Shown: positions 24,786-34,224 of the stretch, piece after piece
Numbering within the stretch: position 1 is the stretch's first letter
Layout of the letters: each line of letters begins with the position of its first letter
Assembly: GCA_012735145.1 (NCBI GenBank)
Contig: JAAYIA010000033.1
Span: forward strand, 1 to 44,829
Direction: 5' to 3'
From: Clostridiales bacterium
GTDB taxonomy: Bacteria > Bacillota > Clostridia > Peptostreptococcales > Anaerovoracaceae
Length of the DNA stretch: 44,829 nt
The notes under the pieces: model-generated
The model's input: the letters and a program-made list of their open reading frames with translations, nothing else
Told to the model about the DNA's origin: nothing
The model's database searches: none
Position numbers and translations under genes: made by a program

Positions 24786-24876
24786 GTTCTTGTTTTCTTG
24801 ATAATTAAATTCATCACAGAAATTATAATATCGAAAATTTCATTTGTCGAACAAAAGCTGCATCATTGTCAACATT

Positions 24877-26118
24877 TCACTGCATTTTATCAGTTAACAA
24901 TAGATAAACAGTTTTCTGCATCATCAAAACAAAATATCTTCTATTCCAATCTCGTAAGCTTCTTGAAGTATTAACTGCTATACACCCTTGCCTATCGCCA
25001 TAAACATAACCTATATAAGCCTCTCCCGGACTATGTCCCTCATCGGCATCAGGGCCCGCATAACCGGTTATTGATACAGCAATGTCCGATCCGGATTTAT
25101 TTATCGCAGCAATAGCCATGTCCATTGCAACTTCAGGGCTGACAACACCTTTTTCTTGAATTACTTCTCCGTTTATTCCTAAGTCGTTAATTTTTGATTC
25201 AGGCGTATATGTAACATATGAAGAAATAAAAACTGAAGATGAACCGGGAATATCGGTGATTGTTGTTGCAAACATTCCTCCTGTAGCAGACTCAGCAGAA
25301 CTAAGTTTTAAATTTTTCTCTTTTAATAAATCGACGACAACGTCATTAATTTCTTTATTATTATAGCTGTATATATATTCACCAATATATCTATCAATAT
25401 CGATTATGAGTTCATCAACAGCGTTCTTGGCGTCCTCTATAGTAGTACGCTGAGAAGCTATCCTAAGAGCGCATTCTCCTTCTTTTGCATAGGTTGCAAT
25501 AGTCGGGTCTGTCTGTCCATCTATGACGGGAAGAAGAACCGTTTCAAGATCTGATTCTCCAATTCCTACAGTACGTAACACTTTGTAATACATCTTCTTG
25601 TCAGCGTAATGTTCTAAGTATTGTCTGGCTCCATTTTCAAAGAGCCATGTCATTTCTCTGGGAGGTCCGGGGAAACAAATCGCAATTTTACCGTCTTTCT
25701 CAAGGGCAAACCCAGGGGCTGTACCAGTTGCATTATAAAAAGGAGTGCATCCGATAGGTAAATATGTCTGTTTCAAGTTATTATCGGTCATTCTTCTATT
25801 CCTCTTACTGAAAAATTCAATTAAATCCGATTTTACTCTTTCGTCCATATACATTTCAGCACCCATATATTCTGCGACAACTTCTTTAGTAATGTCATCC
25901 TGTGTAGGGCCCAGTCCTCCGGTCAGAATAGCAATATTTGTATCCTGATAAGCATCTATGAGCTTTTCCTCCAGTCTCTTAGCATTGTCTCCCACCACAA
26001 AATGATACATAACATCAAAACCCATAAGGTTGAGTTGTTTCGATAGATATGCTGCATTTGTATTAATGATCTGCCCAAACAAAAGTTCTGTACCGACAGT
26101 AATAATAGAAACTTTCAT
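24877..26118 (-). CDS. cinA: CinA: competence/damage-inducible protein, nicotinamide-nucleotide amidase
   Basis: Two-domain protein. The N-terminal MoCF-like/COG1058 domain (TVGTELLFGQIINTNAAYLS, LTGGLGPTQDDITKE) hydrolyses pyridine-nucleotide derivatives in studied members. The C-terminal PncC domain (LSSAESATGGMFATTI, YVTYTPESK, SITGYAGPD) deamidates nicotinamide mononucleotide. The usual E-S-C-T-G-G is E-S-A-T-G-G here, keeping the serine. Length 413 is standard. It is upstream of recA, as in many Gram-positive bacteria where the pair is linked to competence, but recA here also has its own promoter. Confidence 0.95.
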   Translation of the reverse strand: MKVSIITVGTELLFGQIINTNAAYLSKQLNLMGFDVMYHFVVGDNAKRLEEKLIDAYQDTNIAILTGGLGPTQDDITKEVVAEYMGAEMYMDERVKSDLIEFFSKRNRRMTDNNLKQTYLPIGCTPFYNATGTAPGFALEKDGKIAICFPGPPREMTWLFENGARQYLEHYADKKMYYKVLRTVGIGESDLETVLLPVIDGQTDPTIATYAKEGECALRIASQRTTIEDAKNAVDELIIDIDRYIGEYIYSYNNKEINDVVVDLLKEKNLKLSSAESATGGMFATTITDIPGSSSVFISSYVTYTPESKINDLGINGEVIQEKGVVSPEVAMDMAIAAINKSGSDIAVSITGYAGPDADEGHSPGEAYIGYVYGDRQGCIAVNTSRSLRDWNRRYFVLMMQKTVYLLLTDKMQ

Positions 26119-26177
26119 AATTAATATCCTTTGTTATTTCTTTATATTCTTAATTTACAATAACACATTATGGTTAA

Positions 26178-26708
26178 CTACATTGAGAATATATCTTTAT
26201 TTTTATAAACATACTCAACCCCTGAATATACTGTCATTATTAGAGCCGCCAAGAACATAACATTGCCTATCATCATAATTATAGTTATTTTTGACAATCC
26301 CAACCCAAGTAGTAGTAAAATTACTGCAAACATCTGTAGTACAGTCTTTATTTTCCCACTCAATTCAGCAGCCAAAACACGTCCTTCAGATGCCGCGACA
26401 GTTCTCATTCCCGCAACGACAAATTCTCTTGCAAGAATAATTATCAACATCCATGCGTCGATAACTTTTATATCTACAAACAGACAGAGTGCAGAGTATA
26501 CCAATATTTTATCTGCCAAAGGATCCATTATTTTGCCAAAATTGGTAATGAGATTCCTATCTCTCGCTATTTTCCCATCAAAGAAGTCCGTTAATGAGGC
26601 TATGGAGAAAATAATCAATGCAGCAAAATAGTATCCCATCATGAAAACAATTATGAAAAGAGGTACCATAAATACTCTTAATAATGTTAGTTTATTTGGT
26701 AAATTCAT
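26178..26708 (-). CDS. pgsA: CDP-diacylglycerol-glycerol-3-phosphate 3-phosphatidyltransferase
   Basis: Integral membrane enzyme that makes phosphatidylglycerol phosphate. The CDP-alcohol phosphotransferase motif D-G-x2-A-R-x8-G-x3-D-x3-D is complete: D44 G45, A48 R49, G58, D62, D66. Hydrophobic segments before and after the motif fit the family's six-helix fold. Length 176 is normal. Its ATG overlaps the rimO stop by 4 bases (ATGA), and cinA follows after 59 bases. Confidence 0.96.
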   Translation of the reverse strand: MNLPNKLTLLRVFMVPLFIIVFMMGYYFAALIIFSIASLTDFFDGKIARDRNLITNFGKIMDPLADKILVYSALCLFVDIKVIDAWMLIIILAREFVVAGMRTVAASEGRVLAAELSGKIKTVLQMFAVILLLLGLGLSKITIIMMIGNVMFLAALIMTVYSGVEYVYKNKDIFSM

Positions 26709-28039
26709 AATATCTCCTCTCCTTCGATATCATATTCATATGCATTATTTATAAGAACTTTTACAATATCTCCTCGTGAGTGATTGCTTCTTCCGGCAAA
26801 TGTGACTTCACAATCTACCTCAGGAGAATCATACTTCGTTCGTCCTATGTAGACATTGTCTTCTAATATTTCATCTATTATAACTTCGTACTCTTTGCCT
26901 ATTTTCCTTTCATTAAGTTCTTCACTGATTCTTATTTGAGTTTCCATTACTGCATTTCTGCGTGCCTGCTTTGTTGCCTCATCAAGTTTTCCATCCATAA
27001 GAAATGCCGGTGTACCCTCTTCGTCTGAATATGCAAATGCTCCGACTCTATCAATCTTGTAAGTGTTCAAGAACTCTAAAAGTTCCTCGATATCTTCTTC
27101 TTTTTCACCTGGAAAGCCGACTAGGAGAGTAGTTCTAATATGAATTTCGGGAACACCTTCTCTGAGTTTTTCAATTGCTTTCATTATTGAACTTCCCGAG
27201 GACTGTCTACCCATCATGTTAAGCACATTGTCTGAAATATGTTGTATCGGAATATCAATGTATTTACAGATTTTATCTTCATGTGCAATAACTTCTATAA
27301 GATCATCGGTAATACCGTTATCATATACGTACATCAGCCTTATCCATTCGATTCCATCAACAAGGCATAGCTTCCTAAGAAGCTCGGGAAGCATAAGCTT
27401 TCCATACAAATCTATACCATATTGTGAAGTATCTTGAGCAATCACGATAAGCTCTTTAATTCCGGCTTCTGCCATATCTTCAGCTTCTCTTATACAATCT
27501 TCCATCCTCTTGGATCTGAATCTGCCACGAATCATCGGAATAGCGCAAAAGCTGCACATATTATTACATCCCTCAGCAATCTTTAGGACTCCTGTATACG
27601 AACTTTCATCAAAAACTCTTTTTTTATATTTAAGAGGATCGATTGTGTCTCCAACCATATCCGAAGAAACCCTATTCTCCGAAGATAAGATGGAATTTTT
27701 TTCTGTAAGAATGTCTGCGAGAGCCTTATAATCGTTGACACCGAAAAACATATCAACTTCAGGCATTTCCTCTATTAGTTCCTCATGGTATCTTTGTGAA
27801 AGACACCCTGTTACTATCAATTTCTTATCCTCGCCTTTAGTTTCGGCTAATTCAAAAATTTTCTCTATTGATTCTCTCTTTGCATCATCAATAAATCCAC
27901 AAGTATTTACTATTAAAATATCAGCTTCCATAGGCTCAGATACGACAACGCAGCCACGCTCGATAAGCTCGGCTGCCAGTGTCTGTGAGTCGTATGTATT
28001 TTTCTCACACCCAAGTGTGTCAATATAAATTTTCTTCAT
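26705..28039 (-). CDS. rimO: Ribosomal protein S12 methylthiotransferase
   Basis: Radical-SAM enzyme adding a methylthio group to the conserved aspartate of ribosomal protein S12. Two iron-sulfur sites are visible: N-terminal cysteines C11, C47 and C79 and the radical-SAM C158-x3-C162-x2-C165 (CNNMCSFC). A C-terminal TRAM domain starts near residue 375 (RKIGKEYEVIIDEI). Length 444 fits RimO rather than MiaB. In its usual place between ftsK and pgsA. Confidence 0.97.
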   Translation of the reverse strand: MKKIYIDTLGCEKNTYDSQTLAAELIERGCVVVSEPMEADILIVNTCGFIDDAKRESIEKIFELAETKGEDKKLIVTGCLSQRYHEELIEEMPEVDMFFGVNDYKALADILTEKNSILSSENRVSSDMVGDTIDPLKYKKRVFDESSYTGVLKIAEGCNNMCSFCAIPMIRGRFRSKRMEDCIREAEDMAEAGIKELIVIAQDTSQYGIDLYGKLMLPELLRKLCLVDGIEWIRLMYVYDNGITDDLIEVIAHEDKICKYIDIPIQHISDNVLNMMGRQSSGSSIMKAIEKLREGVPEIHIRTTLLVGFPGEKEEDIEELLEFLNTYKIDRVGAFAYSDEEGTPAFLMDGKLDEATKQARRNAVMETQIRISEELNERKIGKEYEVIIDEILEDNVYIGRTKYDSPEVDCEVTFAGRSNHSRGDIVKVLINNAYEYDIEGEEIL

Positions 28040-28048
28040 AAATCCTTA

Positions 28049-31000
28049 TCATTCTTTGTCATCTGCATGTTCTGTGTCAGCATCCATTATCATTCGCTGA
28101 ACACTCTTAGGTAAGGAGTTAAATGAATCAACACCTCTTTTCCTGCTATCTTCATCAAAACGCCCACTGTATTGTTCGTCAATATTATTTTCGTTCTCTT
28201 CCTCGGGCAAAAATATGGCTGCATTGCTATCGGTACTTGTAATATTTTCTTTATCTATATTTCTAGGATTCATCTCATTTAGATTTGCATCCTTTTGATC
28301 AGATCCTTCTTCAGATGTTCCATAATATTCGTCTTCTGACATAAGAACTTGTCTTGGTCTTGAACCATCTGATGGTCCTATGATTCCTCTTTCTTCTATC
28401 TCATCAACTATCCTTGCAGCCCTATTATATCCAATTCTAAATCTTCTCTGTAACATTGACACCGATGCTTGTTTAGATTTGAGTATGAAAGCAATGGCAT
28501 CATCTGTTAATTCATCCTGTGGCTCTGATCGACCTCTTTTTTCGTCGCTTTCAATAGCTTTCTTCAGTTCCTCATCATAAGACGGTCCGCCACCTTCTTT
28601 TTTTACAAACCTTACTATTCTTGCAGTTTCGGCATCTGAGATAAAAGGTCCTTGAATCCTAAATGGTTTATTTGATCCTACAGGTGAAAAGAGCATGTCT
28701 CCTTTGCCAAGAAGTTTTTCCGCCCCTGACATATCTAATATTGTCCTTGAGTCAAACTGCGATGCAACGCTGAATGAAATTCTTGAAGGAATGTTCGCTT
28801 TGATCAGGCCTGTAACAACATCGACTGATGGTCTTTGTGTTGCAACTATCATGTGCATACCTGCCGCTCTTGCCTTCTGAGCCAATCTGCATATAGAATT
28901 CTCAACCTCTGATGGGGCGGCCATCATAAGGTCAGCCAGTTCATCTATAATAATTACGACTTGAGGCTTGCAATTCTGTGGTTCATGATTAGCCTTCATA
29001 AGATCATTATATGATTCAAGGTCCTTTACTCCCTCTTTTGCAAAGGCCTCATATCTTTTATTCATTTCTTCTACAGCAATTGCCAAAGCCCTTGAAGCTT
29101 TTCTGGCGTCTGTAACAACAGGGGTCAGCATATGTGGTATTCCGTTGTAGTTGGCGAGTTCAACCACCTTTGGATCTATCATTATCAACTTTAGTTCTGA
29201 AGGTTTTGCCTTGTATAAAAAACTTGCAATTATTGTATTTATGCAAACAGATTTTCCAGATCCTGTAGCTCCTGCAATTAAGAGATGTGGCATATCATGA
29301 AGGTCTGCAATTATATTATTTCCGGAAATGTCCTTGCCGACAACAAATGAGATTTTTGATTTTGAGTTTCTAAATTCATCGGAATCTATCAAATCTCTAA
29401 TGTATACAGGGGCAGATTTTTCGTTTTCTACCTCAATGCCAACAGCGGCCTTTCCAGGGATAGGGGCCTCAATACGAATACTCTTAGCTCTAAGATTAAG
29501 CGCAATGTCATCAGCTAGTCTTGTTATGCTAGAAACCTTTACCCCCGTTGCAGGTTGAACTTCATACCTTGTAACTGAAGCTCCTTGTATAACTTTATGT
29601 ACTGTAGCATCAACACCAAAATCATTTAGAGTTCTCTCCAATAAATCCGCTTTTTCTTCCAGCTGTGCATCGGACATCATCTGTTTAGATGATGTACCTC
29701 TTTTAAGTAAGCTTTCGGAAGGGAGAGTATATCCACTATCGTCTGTGGAAGCATTAAAACTTTCCGTCAAAGCTTGATCTTCCTTGTTATCGATTTCAAC
29801 ATCTTTTGAGAATGAACGAACCTTTTGATTTGCTCCTGGTAAATTCGATGTAAAATTTGTTATATCCGTCGATGCCACAGCGTCCTGACCCGATATATCG
29901 GTATCAGCCATATCTAGGCCTAATTTGGTCTTATTGTCTGTAAACTTCGCCTTAGGCTTCATGACATCTGTGCTATATCCTCCAAGTCCATAAGCTCCCG
30001 AAACCCCGACATTGTCAATATCTCCCAAACCATAACCGGTCTTTTTCTTCGAAGATTCGCCACCAAGACCGGAAGACATTTCTTCTTCGGCTTTTCTTTT
30101 TAGTCCAGGAAAACCATAATCTTCAGAATCTTCTTCTCCATTAAACTTCTTTGCAAGTCTTCCGAATATTGTATCTTTCTTCATAATTTCCAGTACCGAG
30201 TCCTCCTGAGTTTTTTGATCAAGATTTTTCTCGGATGGACGATGCAAGCTGCTAGTCGTCTCTTGCATTTTGGTTGGTTCATATTTTGCTGGAGTAGTAT
30301 AATTATCGGATTTGTTGAGTACATCTCTGTCTTTAAGATCAGTAGGCTCATCCACTTTCGAAATTCCGTTAAAGATTGAACGCCAAAACGATTTTTCTTC
30401 CTTCTCCGGTTTTAGAACAAACGTATCTTCCATATCATAAGGACGGGGATCTGGATAAACAGGTTCTGAAAACTGAACCGGTCTTGCAGTCATCGCTACA
30501 GCCATCTGAACCTTATCTTTCTCAGCTTCCTCCAGCTCATTCATTATCCTTCTGTTTTCACGTTTTTTGCTCATTTTCTCAAAAAATCTTGATATTGGCG
30601 TATTCGCTACCAAAAAAATTGAAATCAGCAGTACAGCTACAGCAATTATGATAAGACCCGGCTTTCCAAAAAATTTGACCATTATGGAGCCAAGCTCCAT
30701 TCCAATCACGCCACCCTTGTCTCCCTTCACTCCATGGCGATAATAGGAGCCTATGTCAGCAAAACTTATACCAAGCTTTTTTTCATCGATAAATCTGTAC
30801 GAATTCAAAATGCACATATTTATAAATATGAAAATACTGAATATACCTGTTCTTCCACTTACGTGCTGTAATTTTTGTGCAAATAAAAGCACTCCTCCTA
30901 TCACTATCATAAAAGGAAGTGCATATGCCATAATACCGAAAAGTCCCAAACAAACATCATGAATTTTTTTACCGAATTCGCCTGTAGAATCCATAACAAC

Positions 31001-31210
31001 GGTAAAGAAAAGAAATGTACCTATGGCGATCATTGTAATGCCCCATATAACATCGACAGTCCTTCTCTCCCTATCGATTTTATCTTGCATCTCGGCGACT
31101 CTTTCCTCTTTACTTGGAGTCCTCTCAATGGAAGACGCCTTCGATGTCGTAGATTTTTTATTTTTACTACCCGGCGGTCTTCCCGGGCCTCTTTTGCTTT
31201 TTTGTGCCAT
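28049..31210 (-). CDS. ftsK: FtsK/SpoIIIE-family DNA translocase
   Basis: Septal DNA pump that moves chromosome ends into daughter cells. N-terminal transmembrane segments lie at about residues 53-73, 88-112, 121-135 and 178-203. A long charged linker with Gly/Tyr-rich stretches (KKTGYGLGDIDN) runs to about residue 510. The RecA-like motor follows, with Walker A GATGSGKS at 647-654 and a Walker B region VVIIIDELADLMM. A winged-helix gamma domain (ASVSMLQRRFRIGYNRAARIVDEIEERG) binds orientation sequences. Length 1053 is on the long side: there are about 85 acidic residues after the gamma domain and an AT-hook-like GPGRPPGSKNKK at residues 8-19. RecA-independent cell-cycle gene, transcribed from the uppP promoter. 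Confidence 0.97.
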   Translation of the reverse strand: MAQKSKRGPGRPPGSKNKKSTTSKASSIERTPSKEERVAEMQDKIDRERRTVDVIWGITMIAIGTFLFFTVVMDSTGEFGKKIHDVCLGLFGIMAYALPFMIVIGGVLLFAQKLQHVSGRTGIFSIFIFINMCILNSYRFIDEKKLGISFADIGSYYRHGVKGDKGGVIGMELGSIMVKFFGKPGLIIIAVAVLLISIFLVANTPISRFFEKMSKKRENRRIMNELEEAEKDKVQMAVAMTARPVQFSEPVYPDPRPYDMEDTFVLKPEKEEKSFWRSIFNGISKVDEPTDLKDRDVLNKSDNYTTPAKYEPTKMQETTSSLHRPSEKNLDQKTQEDSVLEIMKKDTIFGRLAKKFNGEEDSEDYGFPGLKRKAEEEMSSGLGGESSKKKTGYGLGDIDNVGVSGAYGLGGYSTDVMKPKAKFTDNKTKLGLDMADTDISGQDAVASTDITNFTSNLPGANQKVRSFSKDVEIDNKEDQALTESFNASTDDSGYTLPSESLLKRGTSSKQMMSDAQLEEKADLLERTLNDFGVDATVHKVIQGASVTRYEVQPATGVKVSSITRLADDIALNLRAKSIRIEAPIPGKAAVGIEVENEKSAPVYIRDLIDSDEFRNSKSKISFVVGKDISGNNIIADLHDMPHLLIAGATGSGKSVCINTIIASFLYKAKPSELKLIMIDPKVVELANYNGIPHMLTPVVTDARKASRALAIAVEEMNKRYEAFAKEGVKDLESYNDLMKANHEPQNCKPQVVIIIDELADLMMAAPSEVENSICRLAQKARAAGMHMIVATQRPSVDVVTGLIKANIPSRISFSVASQFDSRTILDMSGAEKLLGKGDMLFSPVGSNKPFRIQGPFISDAETARIVRFVKKEGGGPSYDEELKKAIESDEKRGRSEPQDELTDDAIAFILKSKQASVSMLQRRFRIGYNRAARIVDEIEERGIIGPSDGSRPRQVLMSEDEYYGTSEEGSDQKDANLNEMNPRNIDKENITSTDSNAAIFLPEEENENNIDEQYSGRFDEDSRKRGVDSFNSLPKSVQRMIMDADTEHADDKE

Positions 31211-31235
31211 TACGATGACTCCTATCTATTACAAA

Positions 31236-32069
31236 CTAACCCTTAAGAGTGTATATTATTAATATTATTCCCAAAACCCATACATAATATGAGAAGTATC
31301 TAAGACTTAATTTTCTTACGACAGCTATCATCGCTTTAATGGCAACAATACCTGAAATAGCTGCAACCACAGCCCCCGCAATTATAGGTCCCCTGTTTGC
31401 ATCGAGAATTAAACTTGCATCTTCTGATCCGAGCATAACGATAAGTGAACCAAGTATAGACGGAATAGATATTAGAAAGGCAAATTCGACGGCAAAATCT
31501 CTTTCCAAGCCCGTAAGAAGACCACCGACAAGTGTCGAGCCAGATCTTGATATTCCCGGACAAATAGCTACACCTTGCATAGTTCCTATTACCAAAGCGT
31601 GTGTCCATTCCATACCTTCTGCTTTTACCTTATTGTTTCTCTTGCTCTCAGCAGTCCACAGCAAAACTCCGGTTATCAGAAGACCTACCCCTGTAGGTAG
31701 TAAAGTTGTATAAAATGATTCAAATAAATCGTTAAAAGCAAGTCCAATAATCCCCGTAGGTATGGACGCTATTATTATCATAATTCCAAGTCTTCTTACC
31801 GGTCTTTCGTTTAATCTTAATCCTTTTCCGGTAACAAGATCGATGATAGTTAAAAAAAGCTCCTTAAAAAGTGCCAATAAATCTTTCCAATAGCAGAAGA
31901 ACACTGATACCAGAGTACCTATATGTAAGAGAACTGTAAAAATAAGAACAGAGTCAGCATTTACCCCAAATAAATGTTGAACTATAAGCAAATGACCTGA
32001 ACTGCTCACCGGAAGAAACTCTGTGAGTCCCTGTACAAGCCCTACTAGTATCGCATTTGTATATGTCAT
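31236..32069 (-). CDS. uppP: Undecaprenyl-diphosphatase
   Basis: Membrane phosphatase recycling undecaprenyl diphosphate to the monophosphate carrier for cell-wall synthesis; overproduction gives bacitracin resistance. Both active-site motifs are present: GLTEFLPVSSSGHLL near residue 14 and PGISRSGSTLVGGL near residue 170. Seven or eight hydrophobic segments and a length of 277 fit BacA/UppP. AAGGAG precedes the ATG. First gene of a run with ftsK, rimO, pgsA and cinA. Confidence 0.96.
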   Translation of the reverse strand: MTYTNAILVGLVQGLTEFLPVSSSGHLLIVQHLFGVNADSVLIFTVLLHIGTLVSVFFCYWKDLLALFKELFLTIIDLVTGKGLRLNERPVRRLGIMIIIASIPTGIIGLAFNDLFESFYTTLLPTGVGLLITGVLLWTAESKRNNKVKAEGMEWTHALVIGTMQGVAICPGISRSGSTLVGGLLTGLERDFAVEFAFLISIPSILGSLIVMLGSEDASLILDANRGPIIAGAVVAAISGIVAIKAMIAVVRKLSLRYFSYYVWVLGIILIIYTLKG

Positions 32070-32104
32070 AATCGTATTCTCCTTATTATGTATATATCTT
32101 ATTT

Positions 32105-32133
32105 ATTATACTACAATACCCTATATCTTTGAA
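32105..32133 (-). promoter_or_regulatory. Promoter of uppP operon
   Basis: On the minus strand TTCAAA (32133-32128), 17-base spacer, exact TATAAT (32110-32105), 35 bases before the uppP start. Confidence 0.7.
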
Positions 32134-32196
32134 TAAAAATCGTCATAAAAGGAATAGAGATTGTTCAAAAATACGCATTTTTACATGTGCATTTAT

Positions 32197-32237
32197 AAAA
32201 AAGGATGTGCTGCCTTCTTCAGACTGCACATCCTTTT
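32197..32237 (-). terminator. Intrinsic terminator of gdhA
   Basis: On the minus strand AAGGATGTGC (32235-32226) and GCACATCCTT (32210-32201) pair exactly around a 15-base loop, followed by TTTT. It lies about 50 bases after the gdhA stop. Confidence 0.88.
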
Positions 32238-32285
32238 AATATTTTTGTTGTTATTTAGGACAATTTCTACAAATAATATATTCGA

Positions 32286-33554
32286 CTACACCCAGCCACG
32301 AAGTTTCATTACGTCAGCTACCTTCTTGACTGAATTCATGTAAGCAGCCTCACGAACTGTAACTTTGTGTTCTTCTTTGAGATCCCAAATATCATTAAAT
32401 GCTTTAACCATTGCCAATTCCTGACGGCTTTCAGCCTCTTCCTCAGTCCAGTAGTATCCGTAACGATTCTGTACCCACTCGAAGTAGCTTACAGTTACTC
32501 CACCAGCATTTGTCAATACGTCAGGTGTCAAGAGGATTCCTCTCTTGTTAAGAACTTCATCAGCGGCAGGAGTTGTAGGACCATTTGCAGCTTCGCACAC
32601 GAGTTTAGCATTAATAGTTTCAGCAACTTCGTGGGTAATTGCATTCTCTAATGCTGCAGGAACGATAATATCAACGTCCAGTGCCCAGAATTCTTCCATT
32701 GTAAGTGCCTTTGATCCAGGATAGTTTAGTAAATTCTTGTTTTCAGCAAAATATTCTACAAGAGAATCATAATCAAGTCCATCTTCGTTATAAATGACGT
32801 ATGTGCCATTCTTAGGTTCCCACTCTGAAATTGCGACAACCTTAGTACCCTGGCGACACATATTCTTAACTGTAAAACGTCCAACGTTTCCAAATCCCTG
32901 AACAGCAACCTTCGCATGTGCAATATCAATTCCCAGTTTCTTAGCTGCTTCACGAGCTATAACATAGATACCAAAGCCTGTAGCTTCGTTACGGCCCTTA
33001 GATCCTCCCCATGTTACTGATTTACCTGTTAAAACTCCAAGATCCTGAACATCTCCATTAAGCTTGATGTATTCATCAACCATCCAGCTCATTATCTGTG
33101 CATTTGTGCCTACATCTGGAGCAGGAACATCAAGCTTCTCTCCGAGATATTTGTGAAGACCACGTATATATCCACGTGCGATTTGTTCCAATTCATTTGC
33201 AGAAAGCTTCAAAGGATCGCAGATGACTCCACCCTTGCCTCCACCGTAAGGAATATCCATGATTCCGCATTTGAATGTCATCCAAATTGAAAGAGCTCTT
33301 ACTTCATCATATGAAACTCCCGGATGAAAACGGATTCCTCCCTTAGCCGGTCCGATTGCCGTATTGTGCTGGCTGCGCCATCCTTTGAACATTTTAAGTG
33401 ATCCGTCATCCATGCGAACAGGAATATTAACCTCGATTATGCGCTGTGGTTCGCTCAAGAACTGATAAACATCATCTTCGAGTCCCAACTGATCGCAAGC
33501 GTGCTTAACCTTAGCCTGTGCACTTTCAAACGGATTTAGATTTTCTTTAGCCAT
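32286..33554 (-). CDS. gdhA: Glutamate dehydrogenase
   Basis: Interconverts glutamate and 2-oxoglutarate plus ammonia. The substrate domain shows GPAKGGIRFHPGVS (K71) and PYGGGKGGV, with the catalytic lysine at about 108. The Rossmann domain follows from about residue 200 (VAVQGFGNVGRFTVK). The 422-residue length and lack of long extensions fit the GudB/RocG-type branch, usually NAD-linked and catabolic; cofactor use is inferred. AGGAGGC precedes the ATG. It has its own promoter and terminator, so it is monocistronic, and its strong signals suggest high expression as in amino-acid-fermenting anaerobes. Confidence 0.96.
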   Translation of the reverse strand: MAKENLNPFESAQAKVKHACDQLGLEDDVYQFLSEPQRIIEVNIPVRMDDGSLKMFKGWRSQHNTAIGPAKGGIRFHPGVSYDEVRALSIWMTFKCGIMDIPYGGGKGGVICDPLKLSANELEQIARGYIRGLHKYLGEKLDVPAPDVGTNAQIMSWMVDEYIKLNGDVQDLGVLTGKSVTWGGSKGRNEATGFGIYVIAREAAKKLGIDIAHAKVAVQGFGNVGRFTVKNMCRQGTKVVAISEWEPKNGTYVIYNEDGLDYDSLVEYFAENKNLLNYPGSKALTMEEFWALDVDIIVPAALENAITHEVAETINAKLVCEAANGPTTPAADEVLNKRGILLTPDVLTNAGGVTVSYFEWVQNRYGYYWTEEEAESRQELAMVKAFNDIWDLKEEHKVTVREAAYMNSVKKVADVMKLRGWV

Positions 33555-33652
33555 GTCTGCCTCCTTAAAGATAAATGAATGTATTTTGTTTCTTTAACGG
33601 TATTTCACAACCCAACAAGTGTAAACAAGCAAGCTGTTGAATACGCCAATTA

Positions 33653-33681
33653 AGTATATCTCTTCATAGAGTTTTTTTCAA
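33653..33681 (-). promoter_or_regulatory. Promoter of gdhA
   Basis: On the minus strand TTGAAA (33681-33676), 17-base spacer, TATACT (33658-33653). The start point lies about 90 bases before the coding region, leaving a leader in which I recognise no riboswitch. Confidence 0.75.
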
Positions 33682-33731
33682 GTTAATCTATATTCTCTTT
33701 TCTCTGGATATCATCAGTTTAAAAAGAAATA

Positions 33732-33763
33732 TAAAAAAAAGCACAAACATTTTCGCCTGCACT
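33732..33763 (-). terminator. Probable terminator of rpmF
   Basis: On the minus strand AGTGCAGGC (33763-33755) can pair with GTTTGTGCT (33748-33740) using several G-U pairs, followed by eight U residues. Weak stem, good U-run. Confidence 0.55.
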
Positions 33764-33792
33764 CTTTTATCTGATTTAGTCAAAACAAAACA

Positions 33793-33981
33793 CTATTCAG
33801 CGTTCACAACATCCTTGCCATCGTAAAAACCGCATGTAGGACATACTCTGTGTGGAAGCTTTGGCTCATGGCACTGAGGACAAATAGAGAGTCCGGTCAT
33901 GCTCTTCTTCATATTAGTAGCTTTTCTGCCACTTGTCTTAGCCTGTGATGTTTTCCTCTTAGGTACTGCCATTGTCGACAC
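33793..33981 (-). CDS. rpmF: 50S ribosomal protein L32, zinc-binding form
   Basis: The 62-residue protein begins [24 protein letters not shown] and keeps a four-cysteine zinc ribbon (CPQC ... CPTC), so it is the zinc-containing C+ type. GGAGGTG precedes the start; MAVPKRK at the fourth codon is the usual mature N terminus, so an ATG three codons downstream (33972) is a credible alternative. Strong own promoter. The usual neighbour, a DUF177 (YceD) gene, is absent. Confidence 0.96.
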   Translation of the reverse strand: MSTMAVPKRKTSQAKTSGRKATNMKKSMTGLSICPQCHEPKLPHRVCPTCGFYDGKDVVNAE

Positions 33982-34035
33982 CTCCTTATATAATAAATGT
34001 CTTTTAATAACTTTTATAATTTACCATACCGCACT

Positions 34036-34064
34036 ATTATATTCATCCGTTACTACATTGTCAA
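34036..34064 (-). promoter_or_regulatory. Promoter of rpmF
   Basis: On the minus strand exact TTGACA (34064-34059), 17-base spacer, exact TATAAT (34041-34036): a fully consensus promoter fitting a ribosomal-protein gene. Confidence 0.88.
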
Positions 34065-34141
34065 CGAAAAAATTTTATTTTTCTAAAATGATTTATGGTT
34101 TTTTTGTTAAAAATATGTTAATATTCTTAAGTACTAATTAC

Positions 34142-34218
34142 CGGGGTGTGGCTCAGCTTGGTAGAGCGCTTCGTTCGGGACGAAGAGGTCGCATGTTCAA
34201 ATCATGTCACCCCGACCA
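34142..34218 (+). tRNA. tRNA-Pro (anticodon CGG)
   Basis: Acceptor arms CGGGGTG (34142-34148) and CACCCCG (34208-34214) pair; D-arm GCTCAGCTTGGTAGAGC; anticodon arm CTTCG-TTCGGGA-CGAAG gives C34 G35 G36, reading CCG; T-arm GCATG-TTCAAAT-CATGT. Discriminator A and CCA (34216-34218) are encoded. It is on the plus strand in a minus-strand block, ending 7 bases from the tmcAL stop. CGG is the less common proline isoacceptor in AT-rich genomes, where UGG can read all four codons. Confidence 0.95.
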
Positions 34219-34224
34219 ATCGCA

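Noticed and set aside
11292-34218. Tyrosine recombinase and tRNA-Pro as parts of an integrated element
   Set aside because: They are 22 kb apart, separated by conserved housekeeping genes, and I found no direct repeat of the tRNA 3' end.
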